From Pseudovirgaria hyperparasitica (Eukaryota; Ascomycota; Dothideomycetes; Acrospermales; Acrospermaceae): 64,000 nt of DNA. The position numbers and the translations under genes are program-made. The stretch spans positions 496,001-560,000 of the forward strand of contig NW_022985562.1 of NCBI RefSeq assembly GCF_010093815.1, written 5' to 3'. Shown here piece by piece: positions 1 to 11,900 of this stretch; position 1 is the stretch's first letter; every line of letters begins with the position of its first letter. A model generated the notes under the pieces. That model searched no databases. It was given only the letters and a program-made list of their open reading frames with translations, and was not told where the DNA came from.

Positions 1-252
1 GAGGAGAAAGCTGGTCCTGTGAGAATTCTTTACCATGGGACATCAATTTCCGTGTCTCTACGGCGTTCTGAATGACTAAAGCAAGTCGTGATGCATGTCT
101 CGAACGTATGCAGGGCCAAATTCAGACCCTTATGCGGCTTGAAAATGTGAGACAAGCAGCATATCTCCAATCTCAACATTGTATCTAAGTTGATATTCTA
201 TATGGGTATCGAGACTCTATGTGGGATCCCTGTATCCAAATGCTTTACTTCG
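1..252. other. left edge, no gene recognised
   Basis: This stretch lies downstream of the DUF1769 gene stop. No reading frame with recognisable protein similarity is visible. It could hold the 3' UTR of that gene or the end of a neighbour outside the window. Confidence 0.4.
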
Positions 253-1341
253 TTAGTCGAGGTCATCGTCATTCGTGTTGAAATTCGAGTCCGCAGCCGT
301 GTCAGTGGTGTTGACGTCTGCCTTCTCGGACTCGCCAAGCTCATCTATCGGAAGGAGAGAAAGAATGATGACGAAGAGGGGCTTGTCTGCTGTCCGATCC
401 TTGAGGACATATCTGAGTGTGTGCGTTCTGATTAGCGGGTTAGACGGGTTGTGGCAAGGAAAATGCAGAGCCCGACTGGGGTGTAAAAGCAAGAACAAGA
501 GCAAGCGAGGGTGGGAGAAAGACGCACCTCAGCGGCTGGCCATCCCAATGTTTAACTATTGAGAGTGTGATTACCGGGAGCTTCAGCGAGAAATCTGAAG
601 AAATCTGTTAGCACGCGCCATTGTTGACCATGGGAGACCTTGTCCCTTACCGTTGAAGTCTAGGTAGGGGTTGAAGAAATCGCAGGCATAACTCCGGCCC
701 TCTTCGAATTTGAAATCTTTTCTTGTGTCTTCTCCCAAAAAGTGCTTCATCCGTGCAGCACTCTGCTCTGGGATACCCTGCTCCTCTCTTACGGTCGCGC
801 CATCGCCTTCCGCTCCCTCCTCGAAGACGACTACGTCACCGTCCACCTTATCGCCACTCTTCTCTGCCATCTTATCCACATCTTTTGAACCCTTCTCTCC
901 TATCCTCAGCACATTAATACTGCTCAAAAGAGGCCCATACAAATGCGGCTCATCCGCATACGGATCACCATACAGCCCAGGGTCAACCCACTTCTTCACA
1001 AAGTTGAACGCCGTCCCAAAGCCCCATGGTAGCCTGTCTCTGATCGGATGGTCAAAGTCATTGCCGAACACAATCTCGTCGCCCGTGTATGTCTTCTTGG
1101 GTGTGAAGGTGAAGGATATCGAGTATAAGTCGGACTTGTGAGTCTCGTGCGAGAAGTAGGGTGAAGTGGATGGCGAGCCTTTGGGTAGACCACGGTAGTT
1201 TTGTATCCGCACGTTTAATTGTGCAGTCAGATTCTCGGTGTCAATCTTCACGGGCTCAGGTGCATTCACAGCGACGTCGTGTTGCGTGGATTCGTCGTAG
1301 GTGGGGCCGGCCGTGACCTTGAGAATGTACTTTTCGGCCAT
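253..1341 (-). CDS. DUF1769 (UPF0590-type) family protein
   Basis: Three-exon minus-strand gene of about 305 aa: exons 1341-651, 594-528 and 412-253. Both introns have GT..AG ends (gtaagg..ttcag; gtgcgt..ctcag) and joining them restores one frame. The first join turns 'YLDFN' into 'NDFSLKLPV' and the second gives 'DGQPLR-YVLKDR'. The pattern of an early 'Y.HETHKSDLYSISFTFTPK', a central 'FGNDFDHPI' and a late 'FNPYLDFNDF.LKLP' followed by 'LRYVLKDR' is that of the fungal DUF1769/UPF0590 family, whose function is unknown. The product looks soluble, with no signal peptide. A low-complexity insert (about residues 155-185) and an acidic, Asp/Asn-rich tail are visible. It is divergent from the CMT1-like gene, sharing about 330 bp of promoter. 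The family call is from memory of its motifs. Confidence 0.82.
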
Positions 1342-1673
1342 GCTGGAAGAGTCCGTGAGAGTTTCTAGGAGGACACGTCCGGGTGAGCGATCGCGTCACT
1401 ATTGTAAAACGTTCTGGTTAGGAGCTGTTGATTGCTCGCGAGCTGAGCAGATTGTGGAGGTATTTACGCACACGAGGAGACGTCGGACGTCATACCTTGT
1501 GGCGTATCAAAAAATCACATGTGAAGAAGTTTTGATCCTGATATGTTTATTTGGTCACGACTCTACCCCTAAACCAGATCCGGGCGGGAACTTTGTGAAT
1601 TCAATGTCGAAAAAGGTCATCATCAAGATCACCAAATAGATGTATCTGTCGATACGGTCGGTATGTCGCCTGT
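1342..1673. promoter_or_regulatory. divergent promoter, DUF1769 / CMT1-like
   Basis: This 332-bp gap between two divergent start codons must hold both core promoters. No clear TATA box or longer motif stands out. Confidence 0.45.
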
Positions 1674-2936
1674 ATGTCTTCATCTAATTCGTGGAGATGG
1701 CGATCGCCGAGACGCCACCGTGGTAGAATCCTTCTTTTTCTCGTCGCCTGTATCTTGATTTCGCTATACAAACTTCAAGATTCTGCTCCATCCAGCATTA
1801 TCAACATCGGCACCCCTGCAATCGGATCGGGTTCACAGCCACTCAATCAGACGGCCCTGGATATTGCGCCCGCTTATGTCTCAGCTATCATGGAACCAAG
1901 ACTATCCAATCTCTTCTCTATGCTAGAATGTCCCGAACCCGACAAAGATCGCTACACATACCTCTACACATCGTCAGAACACAAGTTTTTCTTCGCTCTC
2001 AACCTTCGTAACAGCATCTCTATCTTACCCAGACTGCTCAGTTCCATCATTGAAGCAGTCGAATTTCTTGGGCCGCACAAATGTGTTCTCTCCATTGTCG
2101 AGGGCCACTCTCACGACGGTACTTACGAAATCCTCCACGCTCTCCGGAAATCCCTTTCTCATCTCGGCCTCGAATACCACCTCGTCCGTAGCTCCATCGA
2201 CTCACACACTGGCGACCGCATCGCCCAGCTCGCTGCACTACGCAACCTCGCGCTCACTCCTCTATTAGAGAGGCCCGGCACGCTTGATAGCACCACCGTC
2301 CTCTTCCTTAACGACATCGCCTTCTGCGCCGAAGACATCCTCGAGCTCACCCACCAACTCATCTACCAACACGCAAGCATGACCTGCGGCATGGACTGGA
2401 CCTTCGTCGGACCCACGCCAACCTTCTACGACGTCTGGATCGCACGTGACATGCGCGGCGAGACCTTCTTCCATATCCCCCTTGACGGCAGCTGGGAGTA
2501 CGCCAACGAGCTCTTCCCGGCCAATGCACGGGCACGCGAGGATCTGGAGTCTGGCACGCCGTTTCAGGTGTTTAGCTGCTGGAACGGCGGAGTCGCGATT
2601 CGCGGAGATGTGTTGCGGCGTGTGCGATTTCGAGGCCCGTCGCCGGGAGAGTGTGTGCAGGGCGAGCCGACGTTGTTCGCGAAGGATCTGTGGGCTGCGG
2701 GACTGGGAAGGATTGCGGTGGTGCCGAGTGTGAATGTGGAGTATAGCGATTACTGGGCGCGTAAGGTGAAGGGGTCCAAGGGGTTTGTGAGTCGATGGTT
2801 GATGGTTGACGAGGGAGAGAGGATCGTGTGGGATGACCAACCTCCGGAAAAGGTGAGGTGTTGTCCTGGGTATGAAAATCAGGTTATGCTGCCGTGGAAT
2901 GATGGGCTGGGTGAGAATGGAGCCTTGCTGGGTTAA
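1674..2936 (+). CDS. CMT1/CAP59-type alpha-1,3-mannosyltransferase (GT69)
   Basis: Single-exon gene, 420 aa. A short basic cytosolic N-terminus (RWRSPRRHRGR) is followed by one membrane segment at about residues 18-35, the type II topology of a Golgi glycosyltransferase. The lumenal part matches the cryptococcal CMT1/CAP59 family: 'SILPRLLSSIIEAVEFLG', 'SIVEGHSHDGTYEIL', 'LFLNDIAFCAEDILEL', 'MDWTFVGPTPTFYDVWIARD', 'VFSCWNGGVAI' and 'GECVQGEPTLFAKDLWAAG'. The family transfers mannose from GDP-mannose to mannose acceptors. In Cryptococcus it contributes to the capsule, while in ascomycetes its role in wall or glycan synthesis is less defined. The acidic NDI and the EGHSHD region are likely nucleotide-sugar and metal contacts (inference). 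The start is the first in-frame ATG. An ATG at 1663 is in another frame. Confidence 0.88.
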   Translation: MSSSNSWRWRSPRRHRGRILLFLVACILISLYKLQDSAPSSIINIGTPAIGSGSQPLNQTALDIAPAYVSAIMEPRLSNLFSMLECPEPDKDRYTYLYTSSEHKFFFALNLRNSISILPRLLSSIIEAVEFLGPHKCVLSIVEGHSHDGTYEILHALRKSLSHLGLEYHLVRSSIDSHTGDRIAQLAALRNLALTPLLERPGTLDSTTVLFLNDIAFCAEDILELTHQLIYQHASMTCGMDWTFVGPTPTFYDVWIARDMRGETFFHIPLDGSWEYANELFPANARAREDLESGTPFQVFSCWNGGVAIRGDVLRRVRFRGPSPGECVQGEPTLFAKDLWAAGLGRIAVVPSVNVEYSDYWARKVKGSKGFVSRWLMVDEGERIVWDDQPPEKVRCCPGYENQVMLPWNDGLGENGALLG

Positions 2937-3397
2937 TGTACCTATTTGTGTAATATATAACTCGATAGATCCTGTAGACTGGCTGATGGAAAGCCGAAAA
3001 CTAGATGCTCTGTGACCTGGCAACGACCCATTCTCGCAATTTATAGTGAATTTTAAGTATGTAGCTGGCGGGACAAACAGTTTAACCACTGATACGTGCC
3101 TAGTCATGTGGAATTTGATAATTGTTCAATTATATCATCATCATGTCTCTACCAGATATACTAGATGCTCAACCCGGGATATTATGAAATACCAGCACAA
3201 AGCAAGTTGTATTGTGCCATACATCGTTCAAAACTTGGTCACTCACTGCGAAGTATCAACCATACATCACACACACACGAGGAGAAAAGTAGGAATTTCA
3301 GATTATCATATGTTTTCCTAGTACCGCGATGGATCTGGACTTGGTGATATGATACTAGCCACTCGGGATTATCGACCATGATAGTACATGACAGCCC
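2937..3397. other. convergent intergenic region
   Basis: This gap lies between the stops of the mannosyltransferase (+) and the 2EXR gene (-), so it should hold both 3' UTRs. It is A/T-richer than its flanks and contains a short CA run near 3271. No gene is seen. Confidence 0.5.
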
Positions 3398-4482
3398 CTA
3401 CTCCGCCCACCGTAACTCCATGTCATCAGCCTCCGCAGAGGTCATTCCTTCGATGTGGAGATCACACCCTCCCATGCCCCTCTTCCCCCTTTCGAGAACA
3501 TGACCGAGCATCATGCTGACCACTGTCCGCACCGCACGAGTCAGCCCATCCCTCCAAAAGCAGCTCTGGACATTGATGGTGATGCTGCGGAGACTGATCA
3601 GATTCCGCAGAGCGCCAAATTTGCTACTCCAAGCCGAGTTCAGGAACCGGCTACCTTGGATCTGATCAGCCTCATATAGTTCGTCTGGCTCCTGGTAGCT
3701 GATCAAACCCGTAATCGGGTCAAGGGTTAGCACCATATGGTCGGGGTTGAGGGTGAGGGCTGGCTCGGTGTGCGGGCTGTCGGCATTGCTGAAGAAGATC
3801 TCAACAGCGCGAACCGTCGATTTGAAGAGCGGAGAAAGAGGGCATGGTAGTGTTGGCAAGGTGAAGCTGTTGTGGGTGTAGAAGACTCGCAGGGTTTCGT
3901 CCCGGACTACGCTGTTGATCATCGTGAGATTGAGGTTAACGTTATATCGAGTGCCATCATTGGTGGAACCAGGGCGGCCAAGTGGGTTGTGGGCACGAAG
4001 TATCTTGACTGGATACGAGGGGACAAGTGCGTGGAAGTAGATCTCGTCGCGTAACTCACGTGGCAGCGCCATCAGGCCGACATGAGCTTGCTCTGGAACC
4101 TATTGCAGAATTGGTGTCAATATATGAGTACATATGGATCAGCGGTGAACGATACGATTGAACTGGCAATGAGCCCTGGTTGGTGTAAGCGCGCAGTCTG
4201 GTAGTGCGGCATGTGGTGTACTGTCTGGGTGTTGTCATCGCTATCTTTTCCAGAAGGTCTCTGTTTAACGAGTCAGTGTCTACATCAACTAGCAGGTGCA
4301 CAATTTACCATCGGGTTTCCTCGCCGCATCGTTGAGATAATGCTGATTTTGACTGCCCCTGTCGCGGTTTCAGTGCGCACCAGCCTACCGGGAAAGTCCG
4401 CTGGTACATGGACTGAAGAAGACAGTATATAGGTAGCCACTTGCATTGCCGCCTCTAGGCTACTTGGGAAGGCTGTAGTCAT
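3398..4482 (-). CDS. 2EXR-domain protein
   Basis: Three-exon gene, about 326 aa: exons 4482-4309, 4260-4156 and 4099-3398. Introns run gtaaat..aacag and gtatcg..atag, and all three joins stay in phase 0. Exon 3 starts nine codons before the motif 'MALPRELRDEIYFHALVP'. That motif, with the following 'INSVVRDETLRVFYTHNSFTLP', is the usual opening of fungal 2EXR (F-box-like, 'LP.ElR..Iy') proteins, which are abundant in ascomycetes and have no assigned function. The ATG at 4482 has a good context (cacaATG). The frame is open for 39 more codons upstream but lacks an ATG, so a further 5' exon is possible. A simpler model starting at 4072 would lose about 100 residues but keep the domain. No transmembrane segment or signal peptide is seen. 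Confidence 0.68.
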
Positions 4483-4959
4483 TGTGGGACTTGTTCGTCT
4501 TGCGATGAGCTTAACAGTGAAGTAAGTACCAGGATTGTGATCGTTGGGGTGAGATTCCAAAGTAATCCAGAATGAGGGAGTAGGGAGAGAACTGTCCAAA
4601 AGTATCTTAATGTTTAATATGGGAAAGCAGGGTCGGAGCTACCCCCGGATGAACTCTTAACTAGTCTCGCAAAGAGACAGGAACATTTCACTTGGACATT
4701 GTAATTGAGAAGGTGAATGTAGGAAGCGTAGGGATAAGACTGCGTGAATATACGCATGGGCGATAGTTCGATCGCGCCCGTATATGATTCTCACGCCCGG
4801 ACTTCTATAATCGTGAAGACGAAATCTTACCAATATACTTACACATCAGTCACGTCGACTGTGAATTTACAGGGTATTCCTTTATTCTCATGCATGCGTC
4901 TACACCTGTCAGGCGGAATTTCAACTCATTTAGATCAATCAGCTGCTTCTCAAGGCCTC
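4483..4959. other. intergenic, 2EXR upstream / CSE1 downstream
   Basis: This should contain the 2EXR promoter and the CSE1 3' UTR, both genes being on the minus strand. No further coding signal is seen apart from the open but ATG-less extension up to about 4599. Confidence 0.4.
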
Positions 4960-7900
4960 TCAACCGCTCATATACGCCACAAGCGTCTCACGTGCTTGTT
5001 CTGATAGTCGTTCCTGAACACATTTGCTGATGCGTCCACCATGCCGAGCGTCCGCATCTTTCAGCGTAATTCCAACCCATGACTTAATGTCTGAAATTTC
5101 AGGATACGGATCGACAGGGGGTCTGCGACATGTACTCAGAGGGGTAAAGCCGACTCCGAATCCAACGTCGTCTGTATCTTGGTCAGGAATCATATCGTCG
5201 GCCTTTGGTGGAACCGGTGGATTGATGAGCAATTTGAGAAGTGCTTCGCATGTCAATGCCCAGCCCTTGGGATATCTGGTTGCGTTAGCATTTAGGGATC
5301 AGTCGATGCTGACTGCGTTTCCTTACCTGGTAATGAATGCCTCTGAGTTTGCCAGGATTTTGGTGAATGACACGACGGCAGTCTTCCGGTCGTACGGACG
5401 AGACAGCTTCTGAGTGTCTGGAAGGATGATGGAGAGATACAATTGTTTGAAGACACTACGAAGGTTATTGATAATTCTTCTGTGGCGAATAGTATAGACT
5501 TACTCGTGCTGTATCTTGTCTGTCAATTGGATAAAGAAGTCGGTACCCAGACCTCGATCATCCTTGGCAGAGATGAAGTGGAAGAATCGTATAAAGCGCT
5601 GTGTTAAAGATTCCGTCTTCGAACCCGACAGTCTCTGTAGCATGAGTTGCACAATCGAGACCAAATAGTTCTCCAATGCAGCTGACGGGAATGTTCCAAG
5701 AACACATTCGATGAGCTCAAACGCCTGCGAATCAGTGGCTTTCTTGGAGATAAGGCTCTGGTATATGACCAGGATCGGTTCGAGCTGATTGTTCTTCAGA
5801 ATGTCGTCTGCAGCTCGCGGTATCATGGCTGTCAATAGTCGAACCAAAGCGGGAGCATTGCCTTTGGATTCCCAGAAGTTCGGCATTAAGATCGGCTCCA
5901 AGAGGCTCCTGTAGAAGTCTGAAAGTGGGCGGGTAGGATTGGCCTCAAGAAGAGCGGCAAATATCTGAATGACGTAAGGCACGAACTCCTGGACATCAGT
6001 TTGGATGATGGCTGCGAATGGCTCATATATAGCATTCTCAAGCACATCGGGTTGCGAGGGTGCTGCGAACCGGATCAAAGCCCCAATAGCTTCGAAGTGA
6101 AAGTAGTAGAACCGCGGGTTACTGGGGTTATGCCTGATGACTTTGGTGATATTGACGAAATTCCGCACGACCATGTCGCAGATTGGGAGCACGCCGTCCT
6201 TAATGGATATCAGCACTCTCATAACACATCTCATCAAGAACTCATTCTCTTGAAGTTTCTCTGGTGCGGAATCCTTCTGAATAAGTGTAAAGAGGTGCTG
6301 TAGAAGGTCCTTGGCTAGTGGTGTGATATCAGATCTCGCTATGACGGGCTGCATGTCTTCTGCAGCAAGATGGAGCACTCGTTCCACCGCGATTGCGGCA
6401 TATGTGTAGACGACATAATTGGAAGAGCCCAAGTGCTTGACCAGTAGGGGAAAGGCTTGTTGCCAATTTTCTCGCGAGATCTGGCTTCGGAATGTATAAA
6501 CGAACTTGATAGCATCCACAGTCAAGATTGGGTGGGTGTCATCGGACGTCAAGTCCTCTGCAATGTTAGTGGAGAAGAATTGGAGTACATTTACGTTGCT
6601 AAATAGAGTTAGACTAGATTCCTTGAACGCATACGAAACAGTGGACTTACGTGTTGACAGATTTGACACCTTCGGCCGCAGTGATCTGACCCTTTGCTGC
6701 TATAGACGAGAACAGGTAGATTGCAGTGTCTTTCGACTTCCAATTGCTCTTGGGGCTCGAGGAGAAATCGGACAGATAATGATTGATATACTTCGTCACG
6801 ACCTGAGTTACGAGAAGTTCGAACTGCTCCATAAGCTGTCGAAGGAAATCTGTAGCCGCACGTCTGCGTGTGTCGTTATCCGATCCCTCCAGATCTCGTC
6901 GAATGAACTCGATTGGCTCGTCTTCGAAAAGCTCAATATCTGATTCGCGCAGCGATAAATTGGGCAAGATGACTTTTTCGACAACTTCACCAAGTGTGCC
7001 CTCACTGTTGAAAGCCTCGGCGTGAGACTTGATCCGTGTGATGGACGTCAGGAATTGCAATGCTTTGCTGACCAGTATGTCATATTTCGTCTCCGTGCCC
7101 ACATTCGTCAGAAGATGCCATGAGCTTTGGACAAACTGCCCGAGATATGTATGGAAGTCTTCCTCGAACTTTAGGACATATAGCGTAAGGACCTCGAATA
7201 TGCCTGACTTGACGAACTCCAGAATGCCTGATTCGGCCTCGTCGTCGGTGTGGAGAATAGGATTGTCGTACGTGAGGTACTTATGGAGCAGTCCTACAAT
7301 GGCAGGAAGATTCTCTTCGAAAGCAGGAGGTAGATCTTGACACGAGAGGTCGAACAGAAGCTTCATTTGCAAATTCAATGTGGTGAAGAGTTGTTGAAGG
7401 ACGTCTTTGTTGCTTTGATTCTCAGTGATCAATCTGTCGGTATTCTACATAAGTCAGTCATTGGGTAAGACCAAATGAAAGGATCGTATTACCGCTAATA
7501 GTGTAAGGAAAGGTGTCGCGAATTTTCCGAGTACGTGATTAATCTCTGTGAATAGTCCATCCGAAACAAAGAGCGGTCGCCAGCGTTTGAAGATGGAATG
7601 CCCGACTTGAAGCACACCATTGTTGACTATGGTGTTGTCCGGGGTGAGGCGCGACACAAGATCCTCCTTCTCGTCAGTCATGTTATCGCAAGCTTGTGTT
7701 CTCACATACGTCTACAAGGGTATCCCATCGTTCCCAGAAGTCGCTATCTGCGATGACACTAATTGCCTCTCCAAGCTGCGTTTGCATTGCTGATGGCACA
7801 GATACCATCAACCCAATGAGCTCTCTCTTGATTGCGACAACTTCATCTTCAGGAAGTTTATAGTTTCCGTCTACATCCTGTGCCCACTTCTGTCAGCGAA

Positions 7901-8294
7901 TCTGTATGCTTTTTGTTTATTATACAAGGTTACTACGGACCGTCCAGTTGCGCTTCACAAAGTTTTTGAAGTATAACGAGCTTGCCAGGCGGCTCTGGAG
8001 AGGAAAGGAGTCAGATGCTACGATCTGAAGAAGAGCCAGCGAGAATGCCGGCTCGCTTTCTTTTTGCTTGATCGAAGCTTCGGCTACACCAGTGGTCAGT
8101 CGGGATTCAACTCGTGCTCTCTGGATTAGCAGAGTCTACATAGGACGCAGGAGTACCAAGCGTCAGCTTGATTGGGCCGATATAGGCAAAGCTTTATGGC
8201 ACATGTAAACAAATATTGGTGGGGTTGTACCTTGCTTGTGCTGCTTCGGATCCAAGCTGAGCTGGAGAAGCTGGGCGATAGGTTGAGGATCCAT
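4960..8294 (-). CDS. CSE1: CSE1/CAS exportin, importin-alpha re-exporter
   Basis: Eight-exon gene: 8294-8231, 8083-7941, 7877-7710, 7663-7493, 7444-6651, 6598-5504, 5455-5327 and 5275-4960. The exons total 2,880 nt, giving 959 aa, essentially the length of yeast Cse1. Exon 1 encodes 'MDPQPIAQLLQLSLDP', the N-terminal HEAT helix. Exon 2 holds 'SSLYFKNFVKRNW', the importin-beta N-terminal domain. Later segments such as 'VNNGVLQVGHSIFKRWRPLF', 'LFEDEPIEFIRRDLEGSD' and 'NVLQFFSTNIAEDL' are CSE1 signatures. The protein binds RanGTP and importin-alpha in the nucleus and carries importin-alpha back to the cytoplasm. All introns are GT..AG. Intron 2 begins gtccgt, a weak donor, and the acceptor of intron 3 could be 3 nt earlier (one extra Glu). 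The gene is divergent from TSC2. Confidence 0.96.
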
Positions 8295-8932
8295 ATCGTC
8301 GAACTGGAATCAGTATATGAGGAAGAGGGAGGGAAGAAAGGAAGGGTGGAAGTGTACTTTGGGGCGCCTCGTAGAGTGAAGCTTGATGTAAAAAGTGGGT
8401 GAGTAGTGGTTCAGATGGCCTTAGCGCAACCAGTGGTCGCAACCTTCTGGGGTTGAAGTTGAACTCTTGGCGGACCCTCCTTGACAGCTCTCCTTCAACA
8501 GCCTGACCACAATCCCTGCAAACAAGGTGAAACCACTGATCGACCATCCACGCCAGCCTGTGCTGCGCTTTGTTGCGCCTGACCGTCGCCGCTTGATAGA
8601 GCTCGTTTTCAGGCCTGCCCAACGGTGCCCACCCGGTCGATATATAGCTGTCTCTGCCCGGGCCTTCATCCATCGCAAGCGTCTCCGCCGCACCTCCGCA
8701 GCACCTCCGCAAGGTATATACGTCCCAAGGCTTCATCCTCATGCCATTGCGTTCAGTCTTGAATGTGTCCGCTTCCTGTTCAGCTTCCGAAGTACTGGAG
8801 CTGTGTGGAGAATAAACCGCGCTTGCCATAGCCGTATATTTCGTGAGTCGAACTTGTGCGCTGTGACTATAAGACTGACAAATTATTCTAAAGCCTCTGA
8901 TCGCTCCCCTTGCATTTAATACAGTAAGACTT
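8295..8932. promoter_or_regulatory. divergent promoter, CSE1 / TSC2
   Basis: About 640 bp separate the two divergent start codons. Much of it reads as long open frames in several directions but none resembles a protein. An acceptor-like 'ttaatacag' occurs 9 nt before the TSC2 ATG, so a 5' leader intron is possible. Confidence 0.45.
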
Positions 8933-11900
8933 ATGTCTTCTGGTCCAAATGACGTCCCATCAGAACCAAATCGGAGATCACCCTCATCCGCTCTCTTCAG
9001 CGCCTTCAGGACGTTAACCGGAAGGCGTCCCGGAAACACGCCTTCACCATCTCCCATCACCTCCAGCTTAATCACTCCAACTGCCCTCACACAGTCTGAA
9101 ACTGTCACGTCATCGCTCGAAGCGAAAGCTGAGCCTTCAAGGAACGGAGAAATTGGTACATTTGATAACGGAATAGACAGCATAGCACAGCAGCATGGAA
9201 AGGTACTCGTAAGGAATTCGGTGCAAGCCAATGAGATTATTGGGGGTCCGCCAGAGCTGCCACCACTACTTGAAGAGCTTGGATCTGGGCGACCATTGCC
9301 TGAACGACTGGCCGCAGTAGACAAGGTCTGCGGAATACTAGCCAAATACCCGGTTAGCAATGTCCTCCTCGTTTGGACAACCGCGAGCGATCTCCTGGAT
9401 CTCGGAGGTAACCCGGAAGCAATACGTGCTGGATACACATTACTGCAAAGCTGCGTGAAGGTCTCCGAGCTTTCACCGCTAGAACGAAGTATATTTTTCA
9501 AGGCCATAGCGCGAAACCGTACCAAGTCCGACTTCGACCTGCGGATTCAGTCGCTAGTCGATCTTACGCATGGAGGACGCAATGTAGAATCATTCGAGGG
9601 ATCTGTGGCACAATTTCTCGGTACCTCCTTGACAGACTGCTTTGCCCGAGACAAAGACACGCGAAGAGAGAATCGGAAAAGGAAGGATGGTCCGCTGACG
9701 AACGCCGATAATCGGCCGGACGATGAGCTTGACCGAATGTTTCAGTTTGTCATTGACGTGGTCAGGTTCAATTCGAAGATATTCCGCGAACAGGACATAG
9801 CACTCCTGCTCCACCAAATTGTTAAGATCTGTCGTAAGACTGCTCGCTCTCAGGACGTCGAGAAATCTGTGACGCTGTTCGACATGCTCGTAACCTACAC
9901 CCAGATCCCCGCGGAATCGCTGAGGCCTTGCTTGGAGTTGTTCTGCGATGTTTATCGTCAGTTGAAAGACGTGCAAGATCTAACTTGGAGGGCTTTGAGC
10001 AACTTACTGAAATCACACGCTGGTCCTTCGGCCGTCACGGCACTTCTTCAAATTCTTCGAGACATTAGAATTGCACAGGGTGCACAGAAGAACGTCTCTA
10101 GGGGTGCCATAAGAGTTGTGCAACGCCTACTGATAGCTGATGGGTCCGATGGGTTGCCAAAGCTCTACCTCAGCGATGTTTTTCCCGCCCTCAAGGCATC
10201 ACTCATTGTGGAACATCGCAGACTAGAGTCTGACATCCTGGAACTAGTTTCATTCATACTGACTGATCAATTTCTGACATCGCAATTGTTGAAGGAAGAT
10301 GATTGGAGTGACCTGGTTGAAGTGCTCATACTATGCTCCCGGGGACTTTCTTCCCCTTACCCCTCGGAACCTCTTTCTACCTCAGAACGGACTCCCAGTG
10401 AGCCTGATATGCTTGGAGAGTCTCTGATGCGTACATTTGTGCATCTCCAGCGCCTTCACCTGCGCGCAGATTTCGTGCAACGGGAATACATATTCAAACT
10501 CTTCATGAGATCCGCTCATTTACTTGACCACACTTCTATGGAGTTTTTGGTTCGTCAGCATGCCGAAGAAAGGCTTCTACACCCCTCTAATGCGCAATGG
10601 GAGAACGCAAGCAGAGACCTTTTGGAGAGAGTCTTCACAGATATGACGAGACAGCGTCGTCTTCGCATCCAGGTCCTGGAATTACTCATCGATAGCTACG
10701 AAACGATCGAGGGAGTCTATGCTGATGGGACCGTTTTAGAGTACGCAAAATTGATCCTTGACAACATATCTTCCGAGAGAGATCTCGTAGTGCTCGAGGT
10801 CTTGGCAAATTTCGCTGTCTCTGTGGCCGAAAATTCAGATATAGGCTTGTTCAGATATATCCTTGAACAGTTTCGAAAGGTTCTTGACGACCATAGCGCA
10901 CCATTGACAAACGTGTCTTCGAGCACTAGCTGGAGTTCCGGGACGACGATGCAGGCGCCAGATACCACACATATGGGGTCCCTATCGAACACAGTGACGA
11001 AGGCCCTCGTAAGAATATTTATAAGAACGCTGAATACGTCTGGAGAGAAGACTCAAGATCTTTACGACTTGCTATTGTATATAGCCGGCTCAACCGCTTG
11101 TCAGACTGACGCTCGAGTCAGTGCTCTCAAACTTTTGTTTCGTCTTCGAAGCGATGCGCGGCATGCGATACTGATCAGTCCATCATCAGAAGGACAAGAT
11201 ATCGCTTTTGTACTTTGCCGAACAGCAGAGACAGCAGTGGTTAGAGAGGATGACTCTAGCAATAACAGAGCAGTAGAAGAGTCGCCCATGGGCTTATACA
11301 GAGCTGCAGGATCTCCAAGTCCGCATTCATCGCTTACTAGACAAACATCGCGGCCGAATAACGTCGCAAGCCGTGTAGCGAAACCCATTGCTCCTCTTTG
11401 GATGTATCCCGGTCCAAGGGGTCTGCCTGATGAACCCCGTTCATCTGCAAGCCACCTAGTCTTTGCATATATTGACCCAGAGTCAAAGGTTGCTCGAGAC
11501 GCCAGACGGACTCTCAAGCTCGCACTCTGGCTTGAGCTTCTCATATCCATCATACAACGTGATGATGATTGGGAGATATATAGCTACGTCCTGGTTCATT
11601 TTGGCCCACAGTTGACCAATCGAGCATTGTTCAAGGGCTGTGTTCCCCAGATAAAGATGGTCAGGAATGTACTCTGTGAGCAGTTGCGCGCTACAAGTTT
11701 CCAAGAGCCCCCGGGCTACACATCACTGAAGAAGGCTGACGTGGCTGTGTGCCTGTTCTACACGCTGACAGTGCTTATCAGCTATCATCAATTCTTTGAA
11801 AAAAGTGAAGAAGATGAGCTGGTCCGGACGTTCCTCTTCGGAATTGGCTCATGGGATCGGACGTCAAAATGGTGTATTCATGCCATTACCATATGTTGCC

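Noticed and set aside
8194-9525. Minus-strand open frame of 443 codons spanning CSE1 exon 1, the divergent promoter and the start of TSC2
   Set aside because: It overlaps two well-supported genes and has no recognisable domain; it is a shadow of their coding bias.
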